Counted from the first letter of the stretch, positions 14,542-24,012 are shown. The stretch is 33,485 nucleotides of DNA from CAYOMP01 sp964405075 (GCA_964405075.1 CAYOMP010000017.1:1-33485), one strand, 5' to 3'. The notes: generated by a model from the letters alone, not told the origin. A program made the numbers and translations.

Positions 14542-17500
14542 ATGAAGAAAGTCGCGTTGAGAAAAGATTTTATACGTGAAGTAATAAAAAGTAAAAATAG
14601 ATTTATATCAATATTATTTATTGTAGCTATGGGGGTTGCCTTTTTTTCAGGTATAAGAGCAACAGAACCAGATATGAGATATTCATATGATGAATATTTT
14701 GATGAGCATAACTTATTTGATATTAGAATTTTAGGAACCTATGGAATTACAGAAGATGATGTTGAGTTTATTAATAATTTAGAAGCTGTAGAAAAAGCAG
14801 AACCAGGATACTATTATGATTTGTTTAGTGTGGTAGATGGAGCTACTGATATAATCAGAGTTGAAGGAATTAAAGATAATTTCAATACTATGAAAATTGA
14901 AGATGGTAGAGCACCAGAGACTAATAAGGAATTAGTTATTGATGTGGACTACGCCGAAAGCTTTGGATATAAGATTGGAGATAAGATAGTATTTGAATCA
15001 TCTGATGCAGATGTTGAAATTGAGGATATTATCAGTGAACAGGAATTTGAAATAGTTGGTTTTGTTAGTTCCCCTATGTACATATCGTTTTCCAGAGGAA
15101 GTACAAATGTTGGTAGTGGACAGTTAGATGCATTTGCCTTTATTAAAAGTGAAGTATTTGCCATGGAGGCTTATACTAATGTTGATATTGCATTGAAAAA
15201 TGCAAAACAAATGACAGCATTCACTAGTGAGTATGATGATTATGTAGAGGATATAGTTGGATATATTGAAGACAATGTTTCGGATGTAAGATGTCAAACA
15301 AGATATGATGAAATACAGGAAGAAGCAAATGTGAAAATTGATGATGCCCAGAAAGAACTAGACGATGCTAAGAAAGAAGCAAATGAAAAGTTAGATGATG
15401 CAGCTCAAAAATTAGCTGATGCTAAAGAAGAATTAGAAGATGGTGAAAAGAAATTAGCTGATGCAAAGGAAAAGATAGCAGATGCATGGGATGAAATAGA
15501 GGAAAATGAAAAACTTCTTCAAGAAAAAACACAAGAATTAGAAGATGGTGAAAAAGCACTAAATGAAGGTGTTAATCAATATGTTGTGGGAATGGAAGAA
15601 TATAATAATGGAAAAGAGCAGATAGATGCGGCTATAGCTCAGTTAGAAGAAGGAAAATCTAAGTATGAGCAGGGAAAAGAAGCTTATGAGAGCGGAAGAG
15701 AGCAAATAGCTGAATTATATAGTGCACTAGAAGAAATACAGACAGCAATGGCTGGGTATGCGATGATGGGTGTAGAACCTCCGGCTGAATTACAGGCACA
15801 ATTAGCGCAGATTCAGGAGGGGATATCTAAGGCAGAGTCGGAATTAGCCAGTGCAGAAACTAATTTGGCAGTTGCTGAGCAACAGATATCTTCTGCAGAA
15901 GATGAAATTAGCAAAAATCAAGATAAATTAGATGCAGCAAATGTTCAATTAGGTGAAGCAGGTGAACAGTTGGCAGAAGCAAGTAATATGCTGGATGAAG
16001 GTAAAGAAAAACTTGAGGAAGGCAGAAAAGAATTAGAGGACGCTAAAAAAGAATTAGCTGAATACGAGCAGGATATACTTGATGCTGAGCAGGAATTAGC
16101 TGATGGACAGAAAGAATATGATGATGCTTATGCGGAATATGAGGAAAAGAAGTTAGAGGCTGAAACAGAAATAGCTGATGCTGAACAGGAGTTAGCTGAT
16201 GCCAGAGCTGATATAGCAGATTTGGAATTACCAAAGTGGTATGTAAATGATCGCTCAGTATTAAATTCTTATACAGAATGTGGCGATAATGCAGATAGAA
16301 TCAAGGCAATAGGAAAAGTCTTTCCTGTATTATTCTTTGTTGTTGCTGCTTTGATTAGTTTAACTACTATGACTAGAATGGTGGAAGAACAAAGAACGTT
16401 AATTGGTACTTTAAAGGCATTAGGGTATAGTAAAATAAGCATTGCTGGAAAATATATTATGTATGCGTTGCTGGCTACTGTATTTGGAAGCGTATTCGGT
16501 GCATTAATAGGAGAAAAGATATTCCCATATATTATTATTTATGCATATCAGATTATGTTTTTGCATATTCCTAATATTGTTATACCTTATGATATGTATT
16601 ATATGGTATTGTCAACAATTGTAGCGTTGGTGTGCGTATTAGGAGCGGCAGTGTTATCATGTTATAAGGAATTAAGAGCTCAGTCGGCTGAGTTAATGAG
16701 ACCGGTTCCACCAAAGAGTGGAAAAAGAATTTTGCTTGAAAGAATTCCTATTTTGTGGAAACAAATGAATTTTACTTGGAAAGCTACCAGTAGAAATTTA
16801 TTTAGATACAAGAAACGTTTTTTTATGACTGTGTTTGGAATTGGTGGTTGTATGGCACTTATGGTGGTTGGATTCGGTTTGCGGGATTCAATTATGGATA
16901 TAGCAGGCATACAGTATTCAGAATTACAGTTGTATCAGGCTAGCGTTATTATTGATAGTGATGCTGAAACGAAAGAAAAGGAAATTCTAACAGAAGAGAT
17001 TAAAAATAACGAAAAGATTAAATCATATACAATGGTATATGCTGATAGAGCAGATGTAGAAACAGAATCAGGTAAAAAGGAATTGGCTGTAGTTGTCCCA
17101 TTAAATACTGATGAATTTAAAGAATATGTAGTATTTAGAGACAGAGTATCTCATGAAGGATATGAACTTGATGATACAGGAGTTATGATTACTGAAAAAA
17201 TAGCCAATGCTAATAACTACCGTCCAGGGGACGATATTACAATTGTAATTGATGATAATGAATATACATTTAGAATAGCGCAAATTGTTGAAAATTATAT
17301 GTATAATTACATTTATATCTCTCCCCAAATTTACAAAAACGTTGTAGGCGAAGAGGTAGAATACAATTCTATCTATTATAAAACAGTAGCTGCTGATGTG
17401 GCTATGACTAGAGATATAGGAGAAGCATTGTTGAAGAATGATGTGGCTATTTCGGTAAGTTATTTGGACTCTATTGAAGAACAAGTTAATGATATGTTAG

Positions 17501-17907
17501 CTAGTTTGGATATTGTAATTATCGTTTTGATAGTATCAGCAGGAATGTTAGCTATTGTAGTTCTTTACAATTTAAATAACATAAACATTAATGAGCGAAG
17601 ACGTGAATTAGCTTCAATAAGAGTATTAGGGTTCTATGATGGAGAGTTGGCAGCATATGTATACCGAGAAAATGTTATTTTAACATTAATTGGTGCATTT
17701 TTCGGGGTATTTATGGGTAAGATATTGCACAGATTCCTAATTGAAACAGTGGAAATTGAAAGCTGTATGTTTAGTAGAAATATATATTTAATGAGTTATG
17801 TATACAGCATTATATTTACTATACTTTTTGCTATATTAGTAAATTTTGTTATGTATTTTAAACTAAAGAAAATAGATATGGTTGAATCGCTAAAGAGCGT
17901 AGAATAA
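14542..17907 (+). CDS. FtsX-type ABC permease with a large extracellular coiled coil
   Basis: At 1121 residues this is a duplicated FtsX-fold permease. One membrane helix (22-40) leads to a MacB-like extracellular domain (about 45-245). Residues about 250-560 are a long coiled coil rich in repeated motifs such as ELADAKEE, EKKLADAKEK and AEQELADA, with LxxG turns. A three-helix FtsX unit follows (about 591-610, 637-660, 690-715), then a second half with a helix near 758-778, another extracellular domain, and three C-terminal helices from about 985. ERRRELASIRVLGFYDGEL and EEQRTLIGTLKALGYSK are the paired cytoplasmic coupling motifs. The substrate is unknown. No sensor kinase lies next to it. 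A strong terminator follows. Confidence 0.88.
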   Translation: MKKVALRKDFIREVIKSKNRFISILFIVAMGVAFFSGIRATEPDMRYSYDEYFDEHNLFDIRILGTYGITEDDVEFINNLEAVEKAEPGYYYDLFSVVDGATDIIRVEGIKDNFNTMKIEDGRAPETNKELVIDVDYAESFGYKIGDKIVFESSDADVEIEDIISEQEFEIVGFVSSPMYISFSRGSTNVGSGQLDAFAFIKSEVFAMEAYTNVDIALKNAKQMTAFTSEYDDYVEDIVGYIEDNVSDVRCQTRYDEIQEEANVKIDDAQKELDDAKKEANEKLDDAAQKLADAKEELEDGEKKLADAKEKIADAWDEIEENEKLLQEKTQELEDGEKALNEGVNQYVVGMEEYNNGKEQIDAAIAQLEEGKSKYEQGKEAYESGREQIAELYSALEEIQTAMAGYAMMGVEPPAELQAQLAQIQEGISKAESELASAETNLAVAEQQISSAEDEISKNQDKLDAANVQLGEAGEQLAEASNMLDEGKEKLEEGRKELEDAKKELAEYEQDILDAEQELADGQKEYDDAYAEYEEKKLEAETEIADAEQELADARADIADLELPKWYVNDRSVLNSYTECGDNADRIKAIGKVFPVLFFVVAALISLTTMTRMVEEQRTLIGTLKALGYSKISIAGKYIMYALLATVFGSVFGALIGEKIFPYIIIYAYQIMFLHIPNIVIPYDMYYMVLSTIVALVCVLGAAVLSCYKELRAQSAELMRPVPPKSGKRILLERIPILWKQMNFTWKATSRNLFRYKKRFFMTVFGIGGCMALMVVGFGLRDSIMDIAGIQYSELQLYQASVIIDSDAETKEKEILTEEIKNNEKIKSYTMVYADRADVETESGKKELAVVVPLNTDEFKEYVVFRDRVSHEGYELDDTGVMITEKIANANNYRPGDDITIVIDDNEYTFRIAQIVENYMYNYIYISPQIYKNVVGEEVEYNSIYYKTVAADVAMTRDIGEALLKNDVAISVSYLDSIEEQVNDMLASLDIVIIVLIVSAGMLAIVVLYNLNNININERRRELASIRVLGFYDGELAAYVYRENVILTLIGAFFGVFMGKILHRFLIETVEIESCMFSRNIYLMSYVYSIIFTILFAILVNFVMYFKLKKIDMVESLKSVE

Positions 17908-17908
17908 G

Positions 17909-17968
17909 AAAAATAGAGCATATGTCAGTGGATTTTTGAAAACGAAATGCACATATGTTCTATTTTTT
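17909..17968 (+). terminator. Rho-independent terminator after the permease gene
   Basis: Arms 17909-17925 and 17951-17967 pair over 17 bp with one G-U pair (AAATAGAGCATATGT with ACATATGTTCTATTT). The loop is 25 bases and the arm ends in a T run to 17968. Confidence 0.85.
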
Positions 17969-17970
17969 AC

Positions 17971-17999
17971 TTGCTAAAAAATAATAATTTTGCTATCAT
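17971..17999 (+). promoter_or_regulatory. Predicted promoter for the topoisomerase pair
   Basis: TTGCTA (17971-17976) and TATCAT (17994-17999) are separated by 17 bases, directly after the terminator. The parE ATG is at 18031. Confidence 0.6.
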
Positions 18000-18030
18000 T
18001 TTACATTAGAGAGAAACAAGGAGTGAGAAA

Positions 18031-19953
18031 ATGGCGAATAAAGTGACTTATGATGCATCAAGTATATCAGTATTGGAAGGTCTTGAAGCTGTAAGAAAAA
18101 GACCTGGTATGTATATCGGTAGTGTATCTAGAAAAGGACTTAACCACTTAATATATGAAATAGTAGATAACTCTGTGGATGAGCACTTAGCAGGTTTTTG
18201 TAAAAATATAACAGTTATTTTGGAAGCTGATGGTTCATGTACCGTAGAAGATGATGGTCGTGGAATTCCGGTAGGAATGCATGCTAAAGGTGTATCTGCA
18301 GAACGTGTTGTATTTACAACATTACATGCTGGTGGTAAATTTGATGATTCAGTGTACAAAACCAGCGGAGGTTTACATGGAGTAGGTTCATCGGTAGTTA
18401 ATGCTTTATCTAATTATTTGGATATTAAGATTAAACGTGAAGGATTTATTCATCATGATCATTATGAAAAAGGTGTTCCAACCCTTGATTTAATAGATGG
18501 ATTATTGCCAACATTAGGAAAAACAAAAGAAACAGGGACAATTATTAACTTTTTACCTGATGATGAGATTTTTGAAAAGACCAGATTTAAAGCAAGTGAG
18601 GTTAAAAGCAGACTTCACGAAACAGCATACTTGAATCCTGAACTTACAATCACATTTGAAGATAGACGTGACGAAGAAGTAGAGAGAGTAATATTTCATG
18701 AACCTGACGGAATTATTGGTTTTGTAAAGGATTTAAATAAGAATAAGGAATTAGTAAATGATCCGGTATATTTTAAAGGTGAATCAGATGGAATTACTGT
18801 TGAAGGTGTATTTCAGTATGTAAATGAATTCCATGAAAATGTACTTGGATTTTGTAACAATATTTATAATGCAGAAGGTGGAACACATCTTACTGGATTT
18901 AAGACTGTATTTACTAATATAATTAATCAGTATGCCAGAGAATTAGGTATTTTAAAAGAAAAGGACTCTAATTTTACAGGTGCTGATATCAGAAATGGTA
19001 TGACAGCAGTAATTTCAATAAAACATCCTGATCCTAGATTCGAAGGTCAGACAAAGACTAAGTTAGATAACCAGGATGCGATGAAGGCTACATCTAAGGT
19101 TGCCGGGGATGAAATTCAGAGATATTTTGACAAAAATCTTGATAATTTAAAGGCAGTTATAGGATGTGCTGAAAAAGCCGCAAAAATCAGAAAAGCTGAG
19201 GAAAAAGCTAAAACAAATCTTCTTACTAAGCAGAAGTATTCCTTTGATTCAAATGGAAAGCTTGCTAACTGCGAAAGCAGGGATGCAGAAAAATGCGAGA
19301 TATTTATAGTCGAAGGAGATTCAGCTGGTGGTTCGGCAAAGACAGCCAGAGATAGAATGTATCAGGCTATTTTACCAATTAGAGGAAAGATTCTTAATGT
19401 AGAAAAAGCAAGTATTGATAAAGTATTGGCTAATGCTGAAATCAAGACAATGATTAATGCTTTTGGCTGTGGTTTTTCAGAAGGTTACGGAAATGATTTT
19501 GATATAACAAAGCTTCGATATAACAAAATTATTATTATGGCAGATGCTGATGTTGATGGTGCACATATTTCTACATTGTTGTTAACATTATTTTATAGAT
19601 TTATGCCGGAATTAATATATGAAGGACACGTATATATAGCTATGCCGCCTTTATATAAGGCTATGCCACAGAAGGGTGAAGAAGAATATTTATATGATGA
19701 TAAAGCATTGGAAAGATATAGAAAGACTCATAAGGGACCATTTACACTACAACGATATAAAGGTCTTGGGGAAATGGATGCACAACAGTTATGGGAAACA
19801 ACATTAGACCCTGCATCAAGGATGCTAAAATTAGTAGAAATTGAGGACGCAAGAATGGCGTCTGAAGTTACTGAAATGCTTATGGGTAGCGAAGTTCCAC
19901 CTAGAAAAGCATTTATTTACGAATATGCACAAACAGCAGAATTAGATATTTAA
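18031..19953 (+). CDS. parE: Type II topoisomerase ATPase subunit (ParE, GyrB-like)
   Basis: The 640-residue protein is the ATPase subunit of a type IIA topoisomerase. It has the GHKL ATP site: Glu43 and Asn47 in YEIVDNSVDE, DDGRGIP at 74-80 and GGLHGVGSSVVNAL at 113-126. The TOPRIM part has EGDSAGGSAK near 428-437 and DADVDGAHI near 505-513, and the C-terminus has RYKGLGEMDAQQLWETT. GyrB and ParE are hard to tell apart by eye. The call to ParE rests on the partner gene, which lacks a GyrA box, and on the absence of recF/dnaA neighbours. It is co-transcribed with the next gene after 27 bases. GGAGTG precedes the start. Confidence 0.85.
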   Translation: MANKVTYDASSISVLEGLEAVRKRPGMYIGSVSRKGLNHLIYEIVDNSVDEHLAGFCKNITVILEADGSCTVEDDGRGIPVGMHAKGVSAERVVFTTLHAGGKFDDSVYKTSGGLHGVGSSVVNALSNYLDIKIKREGFIHHDHYEKGVPTLDLIDGLLPTLGKTKETGTIINFLPDDEIFEKTRFKASEVKSRLHETAYLNPELTITFEDRRDEEVERVIFHEPDGIIGFVKDLNKNKELVNDPVYFKGESDGITVEGVFQYVNEFHENVLGFCNNIYNAEGGTHLTGFKTVFTNIINQYARELGILKEKDSNFTGADIRNGMTAVISIKHPDPRFEGQTKTKLDNQDAMKATSKVAGDEIQRYFDKNLDNLKAVIGCAEKAAKIRKAEEKAKTNLLTKQKYSFDSNGKLANCESRDAEKCEIFIVEGDSAGGSAKTARDRMYQAILPIRGKILNVEKASIDKVLANAEIKTMINAFGCGFSEGYGNDFDITKLRYNKIIIMADADVDGAHISTLLLTLFYRFMPELIYEGHVYIAMPPLYKAMPQKGEEEYLYDDKALERYRKTHKGPFTLQRYKGLGEMDAQQLWETTLDPASRMLKLVEIEDARMASEVTEMLMGSEVPPRKAFIYEYAQTAELDI

Positions 19954-19980
19954 TCTCAAATGTAGGAGTGAAAATAGAAA

Positions 19981-22263
19981 ATGGAAGAACAGATTATAAA
20001 GACCGAATATTCTGACGTAATGCAGAAGTCATATATTGATTATGCTATGAGTGTTATTGTTGCAAGAGCACTTCCTGATGTTAGAGATGGTTTGAAACCA
20101 GTACAAAGACGTACATTATATGATATGTATGAGTTGGGAATTCGTTATGATAGACCTTATAGAAAAAGTGCCCGTATTGTTGGAGATACAATGGGTAAAT
20201 ATCATCCACATGGTGATTCATCTATATACGAAGCATTAGTTGTTATGTCACAGGATTTTAAAAAAGGATTACCGCTAGTAGATGGTCATGGTAATTTTGG
20301 CTCTATTGAAGGTGATGGAGCAGCTGCAATGCGTTATACTGAGGCTAGGCTTCAAAGAATAACGCAAGAGGCATATTTAGCAGATTTGGATAAGGATGTT
20401 GTAGACTTTCAGCCAAATTTTGATGAAACAGAAAAAGAACCTTCAGTACTTCCGGTTAAAATACCTAATCTTCTGATAAATGGAGCAGAGGGAATTGCTG
20501 TAGGTATGGCGACTAGTATTCCGCCGCATAATTTGGGAGAAGTAATTGATGCAACAAAGGCATATATGACTAATCCGGATATTACAACAGCTGAGTTGAT
20601 GAAATACATCCAAGGACCTGATTTCCCTACAGGTGGTATTGTAGTTAACAAAGATGATTTAGTAGAAATATACGAATGTGGTCAGGGCAAGATTAAAATT
20701 CGTGGTAAAGTAGAAATTGAACATGGTAAGGGCGGTAAGGACAAATTGGTAATTACCGAAATTCCATACACTATGATTGGTGCTAATATTTCTAAGTTTT
20801 TAAATGATGTTTGTGCATTAGTGGAAACTAAAAAGACTAATGATATTGTTGATATTTCTAACCAGTCTTCAAAAGAAGGCATTAGAATTGTTCTTGATTT
20901 GAAGAAAAATGCTGATACTGATAATCTTCTTAATATGCTTTACAAAAAAACAAAATTAGAAGATACATTTGGTGTTAATATGTTAGCCGTTGCAGATGGC
21001 AGACCAGAAACAATGGGATTAAAAGAAATTATTAGACGAAATGTAGAATTCCAGTATGAGGTTAACACAAGAAAATACAGAACATTATTAACAAAAGAGC
21101 TTGATAAGAGAGAAATTCAGGAAGGTCTTATTAAAGCTTGTGATGTAATAGATTTAATTATTGAGGTATTAAGAGGAAGTAAAAATATTAAAGATGCAAA
21201 AGCATGTTTAACGACTGGGGATACATCAAAAATCACATTCAAGACAAAATTATCAAAATCTCAGGCGTCTAATTTAAGATTTTCGGAAAAACAGGCGACT
21301 GCCATACTTGAAATGAGATTGTACAAGTTGATTGGTCTTGAAATTGAAGCACTTATGAAAGAGCATGAGACTACTCTTAAGAATATAGCAACATATGAAG
21401 AAATTCTTTCAGATAGGAAAGTTATGGCTAAGGTTATTAAAAAAGAATTAGATGCCATAAAGAAACAATATCAAAGAGAAAGAAGAACATCTATAGAAAA
21501 TGCTGCAGTAGCAGTTTATGAAGAGAAGAAAATCGAAGAACAAGAAGTTGTATTTATGATGGATAGATTTGGCTACGCTAAGACTATTGATATGAATACT
21601 TATGAGAGAAATAAGGAAACTGTTCATGCAGAAAGCAAATTTGTAATGCATTGCATGAACACCGGTAAGATATGCTTGTTTACTGACATAGGTAATTTGC
21701 ATTCTGTAAAGGTATTGGATTTGCCATTTGGTAAGTTAAGAGATAAGGGGACACCAATAGACAATGTAAGTAATTATGACAGTAGCATTGAGAATATTGT
21801 GTGTGTTGAAAGCATTCTTGATATTATTGACAAAAATCTGATTTTTACAACAAAATCAGGTATGATGAAAAAAGTATCAGGCAAAGAGTTTGATGTGGCT
21901 AAGAGAACAATAGCAGCTACCAAGTTAAATGATGGTGATGAAGTTGTTAGCGTATTAACTGAAGAGTTGAATTTAATTACACCAGATACACCTATTAATG
22001 AAATAAAACCAAATACAAATTATATTGTGCTTCAAACTAAAAATGGAGTATTTTTGAAATTTGCATCAATGGAAGTACCTGAAAAGAAACGTGGTGCAGT
22101 TGGTGTTAGAGGTATTAAGCTAAAAGGTAACGATGAGGTTGAAAATGTTTATATTTTTGATGAAAATGCCCCGATTAGTATAGAATATAAGGATAGAACT
22201 TTGAATCTTGGAAGTATTAGAAAAAATGGAAGAGATACAAATGGAAGCAAAATTCAAAAATAA
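19981..22263 (+). CDS. parC: Type II topoisomerase DNA-cleavage subunit (ParC, GyrA-like)
   Basis: The 760-residue protein breaks and rejoins DNA together with ParE. Catalytic Tyr119 is in AAMRYTEARL. The quinolone region reads GKYHPHGDSSIYEAL with Ser80 and Glu84, the sensitive residues at the positions known for ParC. The coiled-coil gate region contains FSEKQATAILEMRLYKLIGLE. The C-terminal beta-pinwheel starts near residue 515 with FMMDRFGYAKTIDM. Where a gyrase would carry the GyrA box (QRRGGKG-like), the sequence reads KETVHAESK, so DNA wrapping and negative supercoiling are unlikely. This supports a topoisomerase IV role in decatenation. The frame remains open for 28 more codons after the stop. 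Confidence 0.87.
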   Translation: MEEQIIKTEYSDVMQKSYIDYAMSVIVARALPDVRDGLKPVQRRTLYDMYELGIRYDRPYRKSARIVGDTMGKYHPHGDSSIYEALVVMSQDFKKGLPLVDGHGNFGSIEGDGAAAMRYTEARLQRITQEAYLADLDKDVVDFQPNFDETEKEPSVLPVKIPNLLINGAEGIAVGMATSIPPHNLGEVIDATKAYMTNPDITTAELMKYIQGPDFPTGGIVVNKDDLVEIYECGQGKIKIRGKVEIEHGKGGKDKLVITEIPYTMIGANISKFLNDVCALVETKKTNDIVDISNQSSKEGIRIVLDLKKNADTDNLLNMLYKKTKLEDTFGVNMLAVADGRPETMGLKEIIRRNVEFQYEVNTRKYRTLLTKELDKREIQEGLIKACDVIDLIIEVLRGSKNIKDAKACLTTGDTSKITFKTKLSKSQASNLRFSEKQATAILEMRLYKLIGLEIEALMKEHETTLKNIATYEEILSDRKVMAKVIKKELDAIKKQYQRERRTSIENAAVAVYEEKKIEEQEVVFMMDRFGYAKTIDMNTYERNKETVHAESKFVMHCMNTGKICLFTDIGNLHSVKVLDLPFGKLRDKGTPIDNVSNYDSSIENIVCVESILDIIDKNLIFTTKSGMMKKVSGKEFDVAKRTIAATKLNDGDEVVSVLTEELNLITPDTPINEIKPNTNYIVLQTKNGVFLKFASMEVPEKKRGAVGVRGIKLKGNDEVENVYIFDENAPISIEYKDRTLNLGSIRKNGRDTNGSKIQK

Positions 22264-22426
22264 TATTTAAGGTTAGAAAAAGAACAAATATTAAATATGA
22301 GTATTATGTTTGATGAAGTAGAAGAATATGAAAAACTTCAAAAGTAATAGTAAAGAATTTTGCAAAAAATGCTAAAAAATACAACAAATGCTAGTGTAAA
22401 AGAGTTTATATTGCACAAAATAAGAA

Positions 22427-22443
22427 TGTACTTAAAAAGTACA
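22427..22443 (+). promoter_or_regulatory. Inverted repeat in the spore-protein leader
   Basis: TGTACTT (22427-22433), AAA and AAGTACA (22437-22443) form a perfect 7-bp inverted repeat, 37 bases before the start codon. A forespore promoter is expected in this stretch, but no convincing sigma-G minus-35 and minus-10 pair was found. Confidence 0.35.
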
Positions 22444-22479
22444 AAACTATCAACAAGCAATATAAATGGAGGTTTTATT

Positions 22480-22707
22480 ATGTCACAAAATCGTTCATCA
22501 AACACAGCAGCTGTACCAGAAGCAAAAGGTGCTTTAGACAAATTCAAATATGAAGTTGCTAATGAATTAGGAGTACCTTTAACAGATGGATACAACGGAA
22601 ACCTTACTTCTAAACAGAATGGTTCTGTAGGTGGTTATATGGTTAAAAAGATGATTGAAGCACAGGAAAGACAGATGTCAGAAGGACACACTGGTAACTA
22701 TAAATAA
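22480..22707 (+). CDS. Alpha/beta-type small acid-soluble spore protein
   Basis: These proteins coat and protect DNA in the dormant spore and are degraded at germination. The 75 residues match the family length. The N-terminal signature is ALDKFKYEVANELGV, which contains the germination-protease site around YEVANE. The C-terminal signature is NGSVGGYMVKKMIEAQERQM. The start is ATG 22480, preceded by GGAGG; an upstream GTG/ATG extension to 22360 would lack a ribosome site and the family does not have it. The gene stands alone, with a strong terminator after it. Expression in the forespore under sigma-G is expected from the family. It shows that the organism forms spores or descends from a spore former. 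Confidence 0.95.
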   Translation: MSQNRSSNTAAVPEAKGALDKFKYEVANELGVPLTDGYNGNLTSKQNGSVGGYMVKKMIEAQERQMSEGHTGNYK

Positions 22708-22730
22708 TAGTTATTTGGCGAAAATCTCTT

Positions 22731-22776
22731 AAAAAGGGGGCATTGCTATATTGAAAATATAGTAATGTCCCTTTTT
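22731..22776 (+). terminator. Rho-independent terminator after the spore-protein gene
   Basis: AAAAAGGGGGCATTGCTATA (22731-22750) pairs with the stretch 22757-22775 ending GTCCCTTTTT through about 20 positions, including several G-U pairs, with a short loop. The T run ends at 22775. The 260 bases to the next gene hold only a weak promoter candidate. Confidence 0.85.
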
Positions 22777-22956
22777 GTGAATAGAGAAGAAAAGGATTAT
22801 TGTTCGTCTAAAGGGTTTGTAAAAAAATATTATTATTAAGTTAAGCTGTATGGTGTTTCATAAAAGATAATGTAAATTAATGATTATTTAGAAAACTCTC
22901 CATATATTTTTTGTTTGAAAATTTAGTGACAGAAAAAAGAAAATAATAAAAAAGAA

Positions 22957-22988
22957 TTGTATCAGAAATAGAAAAATGTTAGTATAAT
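22957..22988 (+). promoter_or_regulatory. Possible promoter for the lipoprotein-rsmD-coaD unit
   Basis: A perfect TATAAT (22983-22988) lies 49 bases before the lipoprotein ATG. The nearest minus-35-like word is TTGTAT (22957-22962), but the 20-base spacing is long, so the minus-10 is the only firm element. Confidence 0.4.
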
Positions 22989-23037
22989 TAAGTGAAAGTG
23001 GTTGTCTGTTAGATGAAAAAAATTTAGGAGATTAGTC

Positions 23038-24012
23038 ATGAAAAAAAATTATTTAATATTTTTACTAATAATAATTACAGCATTTCAATTAAGTGGGTGT
23101 AGTAATGAGAAAGATATTGAAGATACATTGGATAATGTTACTGATGAAACAATAGAGAGTAGCAATATAGAAGTAGAAAATACAGAAGATAAATTGCAAG
23201 ATGCAAATGATACAGGTTTACTTGATAAGATAGAAGAAGTTATTGAAGAAACAACGGAGAATACTGAAAAAAACAAAATAAATAAACCATTAGATATTGA
23301 AATAAAATCTATGAGTGACAATGGCGAAGTGAATGGCTGTGAAATTCATAATATCGAGTGTGAATACATAGTTATAGAGAATTCGGGAGAGAATGAAGGT
23401 GTAGATATTCTAAATACTTGCTTTTACGAAGATGCTCTGGCTATGCTGGAAGAATACAGAACATATGCACAGGAAACACATGAAGAAATTGAAGAACGTA
23501 TTGCATCCGGGGAATTTGATGCAGATAATAGCATTACGATATATACAAACAAAATTGATATAAAATATAATGATAAAGGTATTTTATCCATTATTAACAA
23601 TTTACATGAAAAAGATTCTATTGAGAGTGAAGAAAGAAATATTAAATTTGCTATTACATATGATGTGAATACTGGAGAAATTCTTTATTTAGAAGACATT
23701 TTAAGTGGATCATCAAAGAGCATTGAACAAATTGTGGGAGATGCATTTTTACAATCTGAATATATAGACGATAACTTAAAGGTACAGTACGAACAGGAAA
23801 TATTAGAAAATGTTTCTTATGTTAGTTTCTATTTAGATGAGGAAGGATTAGTTTTATACTATGAGAGCGGAATTGCTTTGCCAGCAAATAAAGGGGAATT
23901 AATGGCAAAGATTCCATACAATGATGAAATTTTTGAAGAAATATGGACTGTTGAGAATGAAAATGAAAGCGAGACAGATAAAGAAATAAATATTGAAGAG
24001 GAAAAACAATAA
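23038..24012 (+). CDS. Lipoprotein with an RsiV/DUF3298-like C-terminal domain
   Basis: The 324-residue protein has a lipoprotein signal: Lys-rich start, hydrophobic stretch and lipobox LSGC with Cys21. It should be anchored on the outer face of the membrane. Residues 22-85 are a Glu/Asp/Asn/Thr-rich linker. The folded part has VNGCEIHNIECEYIVIEN near 105-120 and a C-terminal segment VSFYLDEEGLVLYYESGIALPANKGE near 265-290. The latter resembles the DUF3298/RsiV ectodomain, which in RsiV binds lysozyme. No sigma factor gene is nearby, so it is not an anti-sigma factor here. The tail is strongly acidic. Its TAA overlaps the rsmD ATG by one base, so the two are coupled. Confidence 0.78.
   Translation: MKKNYLIFLLIIITAFQLSGCSNEKDIEDTLDNVTDETIESSNIEVENTEDKLQDANDTGLLDKIEEVIEETTENTEKNKINKPLDIEIKSMSDNGEVNGCEIHNIECEYIVIENSGENEGVDILNTCFYEDALAMLEEYRTYAQETHEEIEERIASGEFDADNSITIYTNKIDIKYNDKGILSIINNLHEKDSIESEERNIKFAITYDVNTGEILYLEDILSGSSKSIEQIVGDAFLQSEYIDDNLKVQYEQEILENVSYVSFYLDEEGLVLYYESGIALPANKGELMAKIPYNDEIFEEIWTVENENESETDKEINIEEEKQ

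Noticed and set aside
15330..16230. Repeated GATGC/GAATTAGC units that look like tandem DNA repeats
   Set aside because: They follow the codon frame of the permease coiled coil (ELADA-type heptads) and vary freely at third positions, so they are protein repeats, not a satellite or CRISPR array.
17101..17484. Minus-strand open frame of 127 codons inside the permease gene
   Set aside because: It lies fully antisense to a well-supported coding region, has no ribosome site, and its composition (Ile, Phe, Tyr, Ser and His rich) is what reverse-reading of AT-rich coding DNA gives.
22360..22479. Extension of the spore protein upstream to 22360
   Set aside because: The family starts at the MSQN-type N-terminus, and GGAGG lies just before ATG 22480; the extension has no ribosome site.
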